NCBI RefSeq assembly: GCF_009861525.1
Contig: NZ_WVHL01000003.1
Location: forward strand, 310,001-374,000
DNA: 64,000 nucleotides
From: Pseudomonas sp. LD120
GTDB lineage: Bacteria > Pseudomonadota > Gammaproteobacteria > Pseudomonadales > Pseudomonadaceae
Direction: 5' to 3'
Every line of letters starts with the position of its first letter. Positions within the stretch are counted from its first letter, which is position 1. The notes under the pieces were generated by a model that was not told the origin of the DNA, searched no databases, and worked only from the letters and a program-made list of their open reading frames with translations. This document shows, piece by piece, positions 1 through 8,022 of this stretch. A program made the position numbers and the translations under genes.

Positions 1-87
1 CGTGCATGTGGCAAATGCGATAGCTGCCGCCTGCGTGCAGAAGGTTTCGATGCGGCCGGTATCAGCGATCCAACTGCTTATTTTTGA
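1..87 (+). CDS. queC: 7-cyano-7-deazaguanine synthase QueC, C-terminal end (partial)
   Basis: The first 28 codons are the end of a gene that begins before the window, closing with TGA at 85-87. The visible peptide has C-G-K-C-D-S-C-R followed by a short tail ending in A-Y-F. This is the C-terminal zinc-binding cysteine cluster of QueC, which converts 7-carboxy-7-deazaguanine to preQ0 in queuosine synthesis. A tRNA-Lys gene follows 63 bases later. The identification rests only on this tail but the cysteine pattern is characteristic. Confidence 0.8.
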   Translation, partial: RACGKCDSCRLRAEGFDAAGISDPTAYF

Positions 88-105
88 TTTTTTTCATTTA
101 GGGTG

Positions 106-133
106 TTGAATTCCCGTTAGAAATCAGTATTAT
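106..133 (+). promoter_or_regulatory. Probable sigma-70 promoter of tRNA-Lys
   Basis: TTGAAT at 106-111 and TATTAT at 128-133 are separated by 16 bases, with a GC-rich stretch (CGCGCC) just after the -10, as in stringently controlled stable-RNA promoters. The tRNA starts at 151. Inferred from sequence only. Confidence 0.55.
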
Positions 134-150
134 ACGCGCCACCACACAGC

Positions 151-226
151 GGGTCGTTAGCTCAGTTGGTAGAGCAGTTGGCTTTTAACCAATTGGTCGT
201 AGGTTCGAATCCCACACGACCCACCA
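151..226 (+). tRNA. tRNA-Lys (anticodon TTT)
   Basis: A 76-base cloverleaf: acceptor GGGTCGT pairs with ACGACCC, the D arm contains AGCTCAGTTGGTAGAGC, the anticodon loop is CTTTTAA with anticodon TTT, and the T arm contains GGTTCGAATCC. The 3' CCA is encoded at 224-226. It reads AAA/AAG lysine codons. The gene lies between queC and a degraded zone, and tRNA genes are common sites of integration and rearrangement. Confidence 0.97.
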
Positions 227-242
227 TATTTTGGCGGTTTAG

Positions 243-288
243 AAAATCCGGAAGGCCCACGAAAGTGAGGATTTCCGGGTTTTTTTTT
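243..288 (+). terminator. Rho-independent terminator of tRNA-Lys
   Basis: An 11-bp stem, AAAATCCGGAA at 243-253 against TTCCGGGTTTT at 273-283 (one G-T pair), is followed by an unbroken run of T to 288. It ends the tRNA-Lys transcript. The tadC remnant begins immediately after it. Confidence 0.85.
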
Positions 289-290
289 GC

Positions 291-1124
291 CTGCAAGATC
301 CGGTGCAGCGTCGCCTGTTGCTGATCAAGCGTGGCCATGGCGCAGTGACTCGGGAGGCACCGAGCAACCTGTAGTTGATGCTTGAACAGGTCGGCCAGCG
401 TTTTGTTGCGCAAGAGCAGGGCCAAGTCTGCGCGACCCGGACCCTGCTGACGCAGGCGGGGTATCGCTCGCCTGCGGCGGTGCAGATGTACTGGGCTCTG
501 CGCTTGCTGTCGCCGCTGCTCATGTTGGCCCTGGCGGTCATGGTGCTGCCGCTGATTCCGAAGCTGTCGCTGCTCCTGGGTATCTTCCTGCTGGTTCTGG
601 CAACCGGCATCGGCTGGCTGGCTCCGGCGATCTATGTCAGTGCGCGGCGACAGGCGCGCACGACCCGCTTGCTGGTGGCCTTTCCCGATGCGCTTGACCT
701 GATGGTGGTCTGTGTCGAGTCCGGCTTGGCCTTGCCCCAGGCCATCGAGCGGGTGTCCGAGGAAATGGCGGTCAGCCAACCGGACCTGGTCCTGGAGCTG
801 GCGCTGGTCAACTCTGAAATCCGTGCCGGTATTCCTAGCACCGAAGCGCTCAAGCGCCTGGCGGATCGGACCGGGCTGGAGGACATTCGGGGCCTGGTGA
901 GCCTGCTGGCGCAGAGCATCCGCTTTGGTACGAGTGTGGGGACTACCTTGCACATTTATGCCGAGGAGTTTCGCGATCGGCGTACTCAGACGGCGGAGGA
1001 AAAGGCTGCAAAAGTGGGGACCAAGTTGATCTTTCCACTGATTTTCTGCCTGTGGCCGAGCTTTTTCCTGGTGGCCATCGATCCGGCAATCATTGGTGTA
1101 TTCAAGGTCTTCGGGAAGTTATGA
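291..1124 (+). pseudogene. tadC: TadC remnant (type II secretion F-domain inner-membrane protein of the Tad pilus), 5' truncated with an in-frame stop
   Basis: The open part from 375 or 378 to 1124 (about 249 codons) has the TadC layout: two membrane segments near residues 40-100, a cytoplasmic T2SF domain around D-A-L-D-L-M-V-V-C-V-E-S-G, the helix A-E-E-K-A-A-K-V-G-T-K, and a final membrane segment. TadC normally has roughly 300 residues. Reading the same frame upstream, coding-like sequence (D-P-V-Q-R-R-L-L-L-I) continues back to about position 291, directly after the tRNA terminator, and is broken by TAG at 372-374. The 5' end is therefore missing and the remainder is probably not expressed. 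The other Tad genes lie on the opposite strand downstream, so this piece is inverted relative to them. Identification as TadC is by domain pattern. Confidence 0.7.
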
Positions 1125-1241
1125 AAGACGCGAGCCGCAGAAGATACCTGCCAGCCTGCTCCATCATCGAATGGGGCAGGTGCAGGAGGGCGGGTCGAAC
1201 GTTGGTCGCTGAGCTTCAGGCGCGCCGCTGACAGTAACGAC

Positions 1242-1499
1242 CTATTTTCCCTTGCCCGAGTATTCCTTGTAGTACTCGGGAATTGCATGTTTGTAGCTAT
1301 CCATCCAGCGCTGCAGGCTCAACTCCCGTTCACCGAGGGTCGCCGGTTGCGGCGTGCGCGACGCGACCTGATTGCGGTTCTGCAATTGCAGCCAGGTTTC
1401 GGTCATCTGCTGTTGTGGGGAGGATGGACCGGGTTCGATGGCCTGAGCCGCGAGGGGAAGCAGCACGAGGCCCAGGCAACTGAGCATGTTGTGTTTCAT
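1242..1499 (-). CDS. DUF3613-type small exported protein of the Tad locus
   Basis: An 85-residue protein with a clear signal peptide (M-K-H-N-M-L-S-C-L-G-L-V-L-L-P-L, cleavage likely after A-Q-A). A Q- and R-rich mature part includes G-E-R-E-L-S-L-Q-R-W. This fits the DUF3613 family, which I recall beside TadD genes of Flp/Tad pilus clusters. ATG at 1499 is preferred over the in-frame GTG at 1502 because AGAGG lies about 5 bases upstream. It follows the TadD-like gene immediately. Function unknown; presumed periplasmic pilus accessory. Confidence 0.65.
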   Translation of the reverse strand: MKHNMLSCLGLVLLPLAAQAIEPGPSSPQQQMTETWLQLQNRNQVASRTPQPATLGERELSLQRWMDSYKHAIPEYYKEYSGKGK

Positions 1500-1501
1500 C
1501 A

Positions 1502-2227
1502 CTACCTCTGCGTTGTCGAGGGGGTGGCTTCGGGTTGCGCCTGATCGACGGCGGTCGCTACCCGATCATTGGGCGCCGTGGCCCTGAGTTTTTCTGCGCG
1601 GGCCTTGGCTTCGGTGACCTGCCCCGGACTCAGGCCGACACGGCTGACCACTTCCGAGGCTTGTTTCCAGTTCCCTTGATAGATCAGCAAGGTCACTAGA
1701 TTGAGGGCCGCCAATTGATCTGACTGCTTGAGCTCCATGGCGGTAATGAACTCGAAACGGGCTTCTTTCAGGCGTCGTGTTTTGAGGTAGACCACGCCCA
1801 GATCGTTGCGGATTTTCTCGTCGGTGGGAGATAGCCGGGCTGCGCGTTGCAGGTGCACCAGGGCCTGTTCGTTGTCGTTGCGCCCTGCGGCCAGTTGCCC
1901 CAGGCCATGCTCTCCTTCCGCGGCCAGGCAACCACCGAGCAGACTACGGTATAGCGGGTCGGCTTCGCGTTGTCCCAGCAGGCGGTAGATCTTGGCCTTG
2001 CGCAGGCGCACTGCCGGCAGGTCGTCCGGTAGGCGTTGCAGGTTGGCCAGGCCAGCATGCAGTTTGCCGCTGTTGATCAGTTCGTCCGCCAGGCTGAGTG
2101 ACAGTTCCTGGTCGGAGTTGATCTTGGCGCAGCTCTCCGGGGCTGTTACCGATGACCAGGACGCGCCTCCAGGTGATGCGCAGCCACTGAGCATCGCCAG
2201 CCCTATCGCCACTATCATGGTTTTCAT
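1502..2227 (-). CDS. tadD: TadD-like TPR lipoprotein (Flp/Tad pilus assembly)
   Basis: The 241-residue product has a lipoprotein signal ending in L-S-G-C, with the lipidated Cys near residue 14. Tetratricopeptide-like helices follow, including a repeat around H-L-Q-R-A-A-R-L-S-P-T-D-E-K. TadD is the outer-membrane-associated pilotin-like TPR protein that helps the RcpA secretin. ATG at 2227 is chosen because it gives the signal peptide and has GGGAGCGG just upstream. The frame stays open to 2341, but that would bury the signal inside the protein. It lies 110 bases after rcpA and next to the DUF3613 gene. TadZ, TadA and TadB, normally found nearby, are absent here. Confidence 0.65.
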   Translation of the reverse strand: MKTMIVAIGLAMLSGCASPGGASWSSVTAPESCAKINSDQELSLSLADELINSGKLHAGLANLQRLPDDLPAVRLRKAKIYRLLGQREADPLYRSLLGGCLAAEGEHGLGQLAAGRNDNEQALVHLQRAARLSPTDEKIRNDLGVVYLKTRRLKEARFEFITAMELKQSDQLAALNLVTLLIYQGNWKQASEVVSRVGLSPGQVTEAKARAEKLRATAPNDRVATAVDQAQPEATPSTTQR

Positions 2228-2337
2228 TTTCCGCTCCCGAAAAGCGCGCAATGCTCGGGTCACGACCTCAGGGCAAGGCCTGTCGAGGTCAGGATTGTTG
2301 AACCCCATTCCCCGCGAGGAGGGTTCAAGGTGCTGGT

Positions 2338-3579
2338 TCATTGCGATAGTCCACTGCGCCGATCAAAGTCACCGTCTTCCAGGAAGTACATACGGAACCA
2401 GTTCGGATCGTAATTGCGCATCTGCTCACCGGGTAGTGAAGGCAACTGAGCATTGGCGGCCAGTGGTTGCACCAGATGGGGAGTGACCACCATCAGCAGT
2501 TCCTTCTCTTCACGATTGATCGTGGAGTCGCGAAAGAACGCGCCGATGATTGGAATGTTGCCCAGGCCCGGTAGCTTGCTCACGCTGGAGCTGTTGTTGG
2601 TGCTGATCAGGCCACTGATCACGAAGCTCTCGCCGTCAGCCAGGGAAATACTGGTGTCGGTTCGCCGGACAACCAGTGCCGGGACTCTGGTGCTGGAGAT
2701 GATCACTCCGTTGTTGTAATCGAGTTCGCTGACTTCCGGCGCCACTTTCAGGGTGATGCGGTTGTTGCTGATGACGGTGGGGGTCAGGGTCAGGCGGATA
2801 CCGAACTCCTTGTATTCGATGGAAATGTTGTCGCTGCCGGAGCTCGGTACCGGGATCGGCACTTCGCCACCGGCCAGGAAGCTCGCACTCTGCCCGCTCA
2901 GGGCCACCAGGCTGGGACGTGCCAGGGTATAGGCGAAGCCGCTGCCTTCAAGTGCGTTGATAATCCCCAGCACATTGCCGCCGCCAAAGCCGATATTGAA
3001 GCTGCCATTGTCCAGCGGGATGCGGGGTGCCAGGTTACCGATCTGCCCGGGCGTCACTGTGACGCCGGGAACGGAACGGGGCGAGCCAAACAGAAAGTTG
3101 CCGCTCTTGCCGAAGATCGAAGTGCTGGCTTCCTTCAGTTTGGTACGGCTGACCTCGACAAAGCGGATGTCGGTCTGCACCTGGCTGGGTAGCAGGGGGT
3201 TCTCAGAGGGGGGGATCTGCGAGCCCACCAGCGATTGGGCGGCTTTACCTTGGACGAAGACCATGCTTTGCCGTGGCGAACTGGAACAGGCGCTCCAGAC
3301 CATCAGGCTGGTGGCTCCGGGCGCAATGCCGGTCAGCAGGTAGGAGTCATTGCCATTGAGGTGTACGTCGACGATTTTCGGATCACCCACCGCCAAGCGG
3401 GTGATGGCCACGGGAGAGCGTATGGCGGCCTGCATGCCCTCACTGACTTCAAGCACTGCCGGTAGTGGTTCCAGCCCCGCACAATTGTTCGCCGCCGCCA
3501 GGGTCACTCCTGTAGGTAAGCCGGCAAAAATGAGTGCCCATGTCACTCGCCTGAGTATCTGCAAGCAATCACTGTTCAT
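2338..3579 (-). CDS. rcpA: RcpA/CpaC-type secretin of the Flp/Tad pilus
   Basis: The 413-residue product has a signal peptide (about residues 1-30) and an N-terminal BON/pilus-assembly domain (about 45-115, with A-V-G-D-P-K-I-V-D-V). The secretin domain lies at about 205-375, with E-F-G-I-R-L-T-L-T-P-T-V and the closing motif L-P-G-L-G-N-I-P-I-I-G-A-F-F. RcpA forms the outer-membrane channel for Flp pilus export. The frame appears intact, but rcpC, flp and the motor genes are missing from both sides, so the gene is probably a functional orphan. Start ATG 3579. Confidence 0.85.
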   Translation of the reverse strand: MNSDCLQILRRVTWALIFAGLPTGVTLAAANNCAGLEPLPAVLEVSEGMQAAIRSPVAITRLAVGDPKIVDVHLNGNDSYLLTGIAPGATSLMVWSACSSSPRQSMVFVQGKAAQSLVGSQIPPSENPLLPSQVQTDIRFVEVSRTKLKEASTSIFGKSGNFLFGSPRSVPGVTVTPGQIGNLAPRIPLDNGSFNIGFGGGNVLGIINALEGSGFAYTLARPSLVALSGQSASFLAGGEVPIPVPSSGSDNISIEYKEFGIRLTLTPTVISNNRITLKVAPEVSELDYNNGVIISSTRVPALVVRRTDTSISLADGESFVISGLISTNNSSSVSKLPGLGNIPIIGAFFRDSTINREEKELLMVVTPHLVQPLAANAQLPSLPGEQMRNYDPNWFRMYFLEDGDFDRRSGLSQ

Positions 3580-3839
3580 TTACTGCTTCCTTGATTGGCT
3601 GGGAGGGTCAGCCGGGACAGTCGGGCGCCACGAATCATTCGTCAGAGCACTCTGAAATAGGCTTTTCCTTGCTGATCCCAGATAACTGTTTCGTTATTTG
3701 ACGTTAGCGTAGAAAGTTCAAAATGCTATTAACTGGAAAAAACTGTCCATAACCCAAGCACTCACAGCGCCGTGCAGACAGGGTCCTTGCTGCAGCCCGC
3801 GAAACCCCAGGGTATGGCTCTGGAGGGGGCAGGGGACTG
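3580..3839. other. Non-coding stretch upstream of rcpA, no recognised signal
   Basis: About 260 bases lie between the rcpA start and the first recognisable codons of the chimeric pseudogene. The part from 3660 to 3760 is more AT-rich than its surroundings and could hold the rcpA promoter. I see no convincing promoter, terminator or repeat. Confidence 0.4.
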
Positions 3840-4381
3840 ACCAGTATCGGCATGGCGCTGCTATTGATGGTGGCATTGTTTGCTCAGTGGCGTACCCGCG
3901 CCTACACGCCCCGGGTCTACTGGTTGAGCGTGGTGCTGGTGAGCATTGTCGGCACCCAGGTCACTGGCGTACTGACTGAGCAGTTGGGCGTCTGTATGTC
4001 GGCACGGCGCTGTTTGCACTGCTGTTGGCGATCAACTTGGCTGCCTGGTACGGCGTTGAACGCAGTCTTTCGCTCCGACAGATCGTTACTTCTTGGCGCG
4101 AATTGTTCTACTGGGCGACGGTGCTGTGCACCATGCGCCTATGCACCTATGCACCTATGCACCTATGCACCTATGCGCCTATGCGCCTATGCGCCTATGC
4201 GCTAGGGACCGCCGCCGGTAATCTGGCCACCGAGGCACTGGGCTTGGGACTTTCCATCGTCAAGGTCATCGCCGAGCCTTACGGCGCCCGGATCCGTTTC
4301 GCTTATACCAATGAGCAGGCCAGGACCGGGTTGTGCGTCTGGGGCGCGTTGGCGCGGGTCGACCCGGACCGCGAGGATTAG
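3840..4381 (+). pseudogene. Chimeric remnant: COG4705 membrane protein fused to a sensor histidine kinase C-terminus
   Basis: Frame 1 (3840-3992) encodes membrane-helix sequence including T-Q-V-T-G-V-L-T-E-Q-L-G-V, as in COG4705 membrane-anchored proteins, without a proper N-terminus. Near 3992-3995 the frame shifts; the second frame continues Y-V-G-T-A-L-F-A-L-L-L-A-I-N and W-R-E-L-F-Y-W-A-T-V-L-C-T. An octamer repeat (4128-4206) then interrupts it, after which A-L-G-T-A-A-G-N-L-A-T-E-A-L-G-L-G resumes. At L-G-L-G the sequence passes into L-S-I-V-K-V-I-A-E-P-Y-G, the G2-box region of a histidine kinase, ending at TAG 4379. A missing start, a frameshift, an insertion and a fusion together indicate a dead gene made by deletion between two neighbouring genes. 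Assignments are by motif. Confidence 0.65.
4128..4206 (+). repeat. Tandem octamer array GCRCCTAT, eight full copies plus degenerate ends
   Basis: A 7-base unit GCACCAT (4128-4134) is followed by eight units of GC(A/G)CCTAT at 4135-4198 and a partial GCGCTAGG at 4199-4206. The order is one GCG unit, four GCA units, then three GCG units. The unit is not a multiple of three, yet 8 x 8 minus the base lost from the first unit gives 63, so the downstream COG4705-like frame is kept. The flanking codons imply an ancestral TGCACCTATGCGCTAGGG in which the octamer expanded, probably by slipped-strand replication. Confidence 0.9.
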
Positions 4382-4546
4382 ACGCTGGGCAGAATTGGCT
4401 TTTGAATACCCCGGATATTCTGTAGCCTTGCGCGGCTCCAACGCTGTCCGTACCTGATGAACTCACTCTCCCGGCGGGGCCCTAAGCGGTCCGGAGCCGG
4501 TGGTATACTCGACTTTCGCGCCCAAGCGCCTGCAGGTCTTGCGAAC

Positions 4547-5605
4547 ATGACGCAAATTTCCGAACGCCTTCTGGTTCAAGCCCACCTCGACGCCAAACAG
4601 CCCAAACCCTTGAGTGCTGAGCAAGAGGCCCATTTCCGTGCCGCCATCGCCGCCGAGCTCAAGGCTCAAGACGCGGTGCTGGTTGCGCATTTCTATTGTG
4701 ATCCGGTGATTCAGGCCCTGGCCGAAGAAACCGGTGGCTGTGTTTCCGACTCCCTGGAAATGGCCCGTTTTGGCAATGCCCATCCGGCCAAGACCGTGGT
4801 GGTCGCCGGCGTCCGCTTCATGGGTGAAACGGCGAAGATTCTCAACCCTGAAAAACGCGTGCTGATGCCGACGCTGGAGGCCACTTGCTCGCTCGATCTG
4901 GGTTGCCCGGTGGACGAGTTCTCGGCCTTCTGCGATCAGCACCCCGAGCGCACCGTAGTGGTTTATGCCAATACTTCGGCGGCGGTCAAAGCCCGTGCCG
5001 ACTGGGTGGTCACTTCCAGTTGTGCCCTGGAGATCGTTGAAAGCCTGATGGATAACGGCGAGAAGATCATCTGGGGACCGGACAAGCACCTGGGCACCTA
5101 CATCCAGCGCCAGACCGGGGCCGACATGCTGCTCTGGGACGGTGCCTGCATCGTCCATGAGGAGTTCAAGTCCAAGCAACTGGAAGACATGAAGGCTTTG
5201 TACCCGGATGCGGCAATCCTGGTGCACCCTGAGTCCCCCAGTGCGGTGATCGAGCTGGCAGACGCGGTCGGCTCCACCAGTCAACTGATTGCCGCCGCGC
5301 AACGTCTACCGAACAAGACTTTCATCGTTGCTACCGACCGCGGCATTTTCTACAAGATGCAGCAGTTGTGCCCGGACAAGGTCTTCATTGAAGCACCTAC
5401 GGCCGGTAACGGCGCCGCGTGCCGCAGTTGTGCCCACTGCCCATGGATGGCCATGAACACACTGGAGCGCACGTTGCATTGTCTGCAGCAGGGCAGCAAC
5501 GAGATCAGTGTTGATCCGGCATTGATCCCCAATGCGATTCGCCCTCTTAAGCGCATGCTGGATTTCACACAGGCGGCGCGGATGAAGCTGGCGGGTAACG
5601 CCTGA
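4547..5605 (+). CDS. nadA: Quinolinate synthase A
   Basis: NadA condenses iminoaspartate with dihydroxyacetone phosphate to quinolinate in de novo NAD synthesis, using a [4Fe-4S] cluster. The 352-residue protein has V-A-H-F-Y-C-D near residue 48, [11 protein letters not shown] near 120 and the C-terminal cysteine motif [10 protein letters not shown] near 290. The start at 4547 (M-T-Q-I-S-E-R) matches the usual Pseudomonas N-terminus; an upstream in-frame ATG at 4457 would add 30 unlikely residues. A TATACT -10 candidate lies at 4504-4509. A strong terminator follows at 5632. Confidence 0.97.
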   Translation: MTQISERLLVQAHLDAKQPKPLSAEQEAHFRAAIAAELKAQDAVLVAHFYCDPVIQALAEETGGCVSDSLEMARFGNAHPAKTVVVAGVRFMGETAKILNPEKRVLMPTLEATCSLDLGCPVDEFSAFCDQHPERTVVVYANTSAAVKARADWVVTSSCALEIVESLMDNGEKIIWGPDKHLGTYIQRQTGADMLLWDGACIVHEEFKSKQLEDMKALYPDAAILVHPESPSAVIELADAVGSTSQLIAAAQRLPNKTFIVATDRGIFYKMQQLCPDKVFIEAPTAGNGAACRSCAHCPWMAMNTLERTLHCLQQGSNEISVDPALIPNAIRPLKRMLDFTQAARMKLAGNA

Positions 5606-5631
5606 GTTGCTTATCTCGCGTAACGAAAAAC

Positions 5632-5655
5632 GCCCCGATCTGTCGGGGCATTTTT
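5632..5655 (+). terminator. nadA terminator, possibly bidirectional
   Basis: Stem GCCCCGA (5632-5638), loop TCTG, stem TCGGGGC (5643-5649), then ATTTTT. An A-run lies before the stem (5625-5630), so it may also stop the convergent RDD gene transcript. Confidence 0.85.
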
Positions 5656-5667
5656 GTGTGTGGCGTG

Positions 5668-6156
5668 TTACTTCTTCTGCTTGGGAATGCGTACTAGTTG
5701 AGTATTGGAGTAAATGTCGTGCCAGCTGCGTTTTTGTTTGTCCACCAGCACCCAGATGAAGCCCAGGCCGGCGCACAGCCAGGACGCGATGGACACCATG
5801 AAGCGTAGCAGCGCCTGCCACAGGCTGATGCGGCTGCCATCGGCGTTCTGCACCCGAATGCCCCACACCTGCATGCCCAAGGTCTGTCCGGAGTGGGTCC
5901 AGAACTTGGCGAAGAAACCAAATAGAACGAACAGCAGGACGGTGGAGTACAGCGGGTCGCCATCCAGAGCCCCGGATTCGGTCAAGGTACGCATCCGCGC
6001 TTCGCCGAGGATCTGCATCTGAATCAGTTTGTAGAGGCCGCCTGTGACGATCAGCAGGGCGACGCACAGCAGAAAATCATAGAACATTGCTGCCAGGCGG
6101 CGTCCCAGGCCAACGGCGGGGAAATCGCCTTGGGGGCTTAGCAGGTGTTTCGACAT
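5668..6156 (-). CDS. RDD family integral membrane protein
   Basis: A 162-residue protein with three hydrophobic segments (roughly residues 22-50, 76-100, 118-140) and the family signature: G-L-G-R-R-L-A-A-M-F-Y-D-F near the N-terminus, then G-Q-T-L-G-M-Q-V-W-G-I-R-V. RDD proteins are small inner-membrane proteins of uncertain role; some have been linked to ion transport. The ATG at 6156 (M-S-K-H-L-L) is preferred over 6228 because the longer form would start within the neighbouring terminator. Convergent with nadA. Confidence 0.85.
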   Translation of the reverse strand: MSKHLLSPQGDFPAVGLGRRLAAMFYDFLLCVALLIVTGGLYKLIQMQILGEARMRTLTESGALDGDPLYSTVLLFVLFGFFAKFWTHSGQTLGMQVWGIRVQNADGSRISLWQALLRFMVSIASWLCAGLGFIWVLVDKQKRSWHDIYSNTQLVRIPKQKK

Positions 6157-6205
6157 GACAGGCTCTCGACTGAAAAAAGAAGCCATTTTACGGAATTGCG
6201 CGCAC

Positions 6206-6240
6206 AAAAAAGCCCCTGATGTCAGCATCAGGGGCTTTTT
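6206..6240 (-). terminator. Bidirectional terminator between cold-shock gene and RDD gene
   Basis: A perfect 11-bp stem AGCCCCTGATG (6211-6221) / CATCAGGGGCT (6226-6236) with loop TCAG. It is flanked by AAAAA on the left and TTTTT on the right, so it works on both strands. It ends the cold-shock transcript running leftward. Confidence 0.9.
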
Positions 6241-6252
6241 CGTTACAGACGA

Positions 6253-6465
6253 TTAAGCTTCTGCTTGTACTTCGTCAGCCTGCATGCCTTTCTGGCCTTG
6301 CACAGCGATGAAGGTCACTTTTTGGCCTTCTTTCAGGCTCTTGAAGCCGTTGCCCTGAATAGCGCGGAAGTGTACGAACAGATCCGGACCGCTTTCTGGA
6401 GTGATAAAACCAAAACCTTTCTCGTCGTTAAACCACTTGACGGTACCGCTCTGACGTTGGGACAT
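6253..6465 (-). CDS. CspA-family cold-shock protein (RNA chaperone)
   Basis: A 70-residue single cold-shock domain with RNP1 K-G-F-G-F-I-T (residues 16-22) and RNP2 L-F-V-H-F (29-33). These nucleic-acid chaperones melt RNA secondary structure. AAAGGAAAT lies 6-8 bases before ATG at 6465. The roughly 390 bases upstream hold no gene and may include a long 5' leader, usual for csp genes. Which paralogue it is cannot be told from sequence alone. Confidence 0.93.
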
Positions 6466-6857
6466 TTCTTATTTCCTTTGACGCTAAAAAATTAATGACA
6501 GTCTCTTCCTGATGAAAGAGTACTGGGCTGGGTTGCAGGAAAGTAAGAGACGTCGAACGGGTTGTAGCAAACTTGTTAGCTACTGCCCAGGTCACGATTC
6601 CAAGCGACCCATGCAAACACAGTGGGGAAACTCTACGCCAACTATGGGAGAAAAAACAAGCCCTGCGAAACCCCGGCTTTACTCAGCTTATCGAGGTTTG
6701 GCGGAACTAGCGCGCAGGGCTTATTCGATAGACTTGTTCAATTGTTGTCGCGGGTTATTAGTGAGTTTCAGTATCGAAGACATGCACTGTTTTATGGCGG
6801 TTGCGTTACAGATTAGTGCACTTTTAACGCAACCGCGTTACTTATAGAAACAGTCCT
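6466..6857. other. Gene-free gap between csp and gcvT; holds a 12-bp inverted repeat
   Basis: The csp promoter and leader must lie here on the minus strand. The only clear structure is the perfect inverted repeat GCGGTTGCGTTA (6797-6808) / TAACGCAACCGC (6825-6836), with a 16-base loop, 22 bases beyond the gcvT stop. It lacks a T-run on either side, so it is not a standard terminator, though it could protect the gcvT 3' end. Confidence 0.5.
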
Positions 6858-7982
6858 TTAGCCACGATAGTAGCGTTGGGCTACAAATGGCATTTTGCTT
6901 ACAAGCATTTGCACCTTTTTCCCACGAACTATTGCAGCAACTGGCGTATCAAGTGCGCTGTGCTGTACATCGAGGTAACCCATGGCCAATGGACCGCCAA
7001 GGGTCGGACCAAAGCCGCCGCTGCAGACGCTGCCGATGATCTTGCCTTCAGCGTCGACGATCTCCGCGCCTTCACGTACCGGTGTGCGCTCTTGGGGCAG
7101 CAGGCCGACACGTTTGCGACTGACGCCGCCTTGTTGTTGGGCAAAGATCACTTCGGCACCGGGGAAGCCACCCGCGCGCGCACCATCCGCGCGACGTACC
7201 TTGGAGATGGCCCACAACAGGCTGGCCTGAATGGGCGTGGTGTCGCTGTTCATGTCATGGCCATACAGGCACAGACCGGCTTCCAGACGCAGGGAGTCGC
7301 GGGCACCGAGGCCGATGGCTGCGACTTCCGGTTCAGCCAGCAGAGCGCGAGCGAGTTTTTCTGCCTGGTCTGCCGGGACCGAAATTTCGAAGCCGTCCTC
7401 GCCGGTGTAGCCCGAACGGCTGACAAAACAGTCCACGCCCAGCACCGACAGTGGTTTGAACTGCATGAAGGTCATCTGCGTGACCGCTGGCGCCAGGCGC
7501 GCCAGTACGGTGACGGCTGACGGACCTTGCAGTGCGAGCAGTGCGCGCTCTTCGAACAGGGGGTGGATATCGCATTGATCGCCGATGTACTGGCGCAGAT
7601 GGGCCAGGTCCTGCTCCTTGCAGGCGGCGTTGACCACCAGGAACAGTTGCCCGTCGCCCAGGTTGGCGACCATCAGGTCGTCGAGGATGCCCCCTTGCTC
7701 GTTGGTGAACATCGCGTAGCGTTGCATGCCCACCGGAAGGTCGATGATGTCCACCGGTACCAGGCTTTCCAAAGCCCTGGCGGCATTGGCGCCGCTCAGG
7801 CGGATCTGACCCATGTGAGACACATCGAACAGACCAGCGTGCTCACGGGTGTGTTGATGCTCTTTCATCACCCCAAGCGGGTACTGCACCGGCATGTCGT
7901 AGCCGGCGAACGGCACCATGCGGGCGCCGAGTTCCAGGTGCAGGCTGTGCAACGGGGTTTTCAACAGTGATTCGGTGGACAT
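6858..7982 (-). CDS. gcvT: Aminomethyltransferase, glycine cleavage T protein
   Basis: GcvT transfers the methylene group from the aminomethyl-lipoyl arm of GcvH to tetrahydrofolate, releasing ammonia. The 374-residue protein shows the conserved [13 protein letters not shown] and F-D-V-S-H-M-G-Q near the N-terminus and the C-terminal barrel with G-P-L-A-M-G-Y. ATG at 7982 has CAGGAG about 7 bases upstream; the TTG at 7988 is not needed. It is the last gene of gcvH-gcvP-sdaA-gcvT, only 40 bases after sdaA. Confidence 0.96.
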   Translation of the reverse strand: MSTESLLKTPLHSLHLELGARMVPFAGYDMPVQYPLGVMKEHQHTREHAGLFDVSHMGQIRLSGANAARALESLVPVDIIDLPVGMQRYAMFTNEQGGILDDLMVANLGDGQLFLVVNAACKEQDLAHLRQYIGDQCDIHPLFEERALLALQGPSAVTVLARLAPAVTQMTFMQFKPLSVLGVDCFVSRSGYTGEDGFEISVPADQAEKLARALLAEPEVAAIGLGARDSLRLEAGLCLYGHDMNSDTTPIQASLLWAISKVRRADGARAGGFPGAEVIFAQQQGGVSRKRVGLLPQERTPVREGAEIVDAEGKIIGSVCSGGFGPTLGGPLAMGYLDVQHSALDTPVAAIVRGKKVQMLVSKMPFVAQRYYRG

Positions 7983-8022
7983 GGGCAACTCCTGAAAAAT
8001 GTGCGGATGTGTCGCAGGGGCA

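Noticed and set aside
2228..2341. Longer TadD start at 2341 overlapping rcpA
   Set aside because: It would place the lipoprotein signal about 38 residues inside the protein; ATG 2227 with a good ribosome-binding site is better.
151..3579. Genomic island or prophage integrated at tRNA-Lys
   Set aside because: No integrase, no direct repeat of the tRNA 3' end was seen downstream, and base composition resembles the rest. Decay of an old tad locus is the simpler reading.
4128..4206. Possible CRISPR array
   Set aside because: Repeats are 8 bases, directly tandem and without spacers, so this is a microsatellite-type expansion.
4457..4546. N-terminal extension of NadA
   Set aside because: The extra 30 codons have no family counterpart and span the probable -10 element at 4504.
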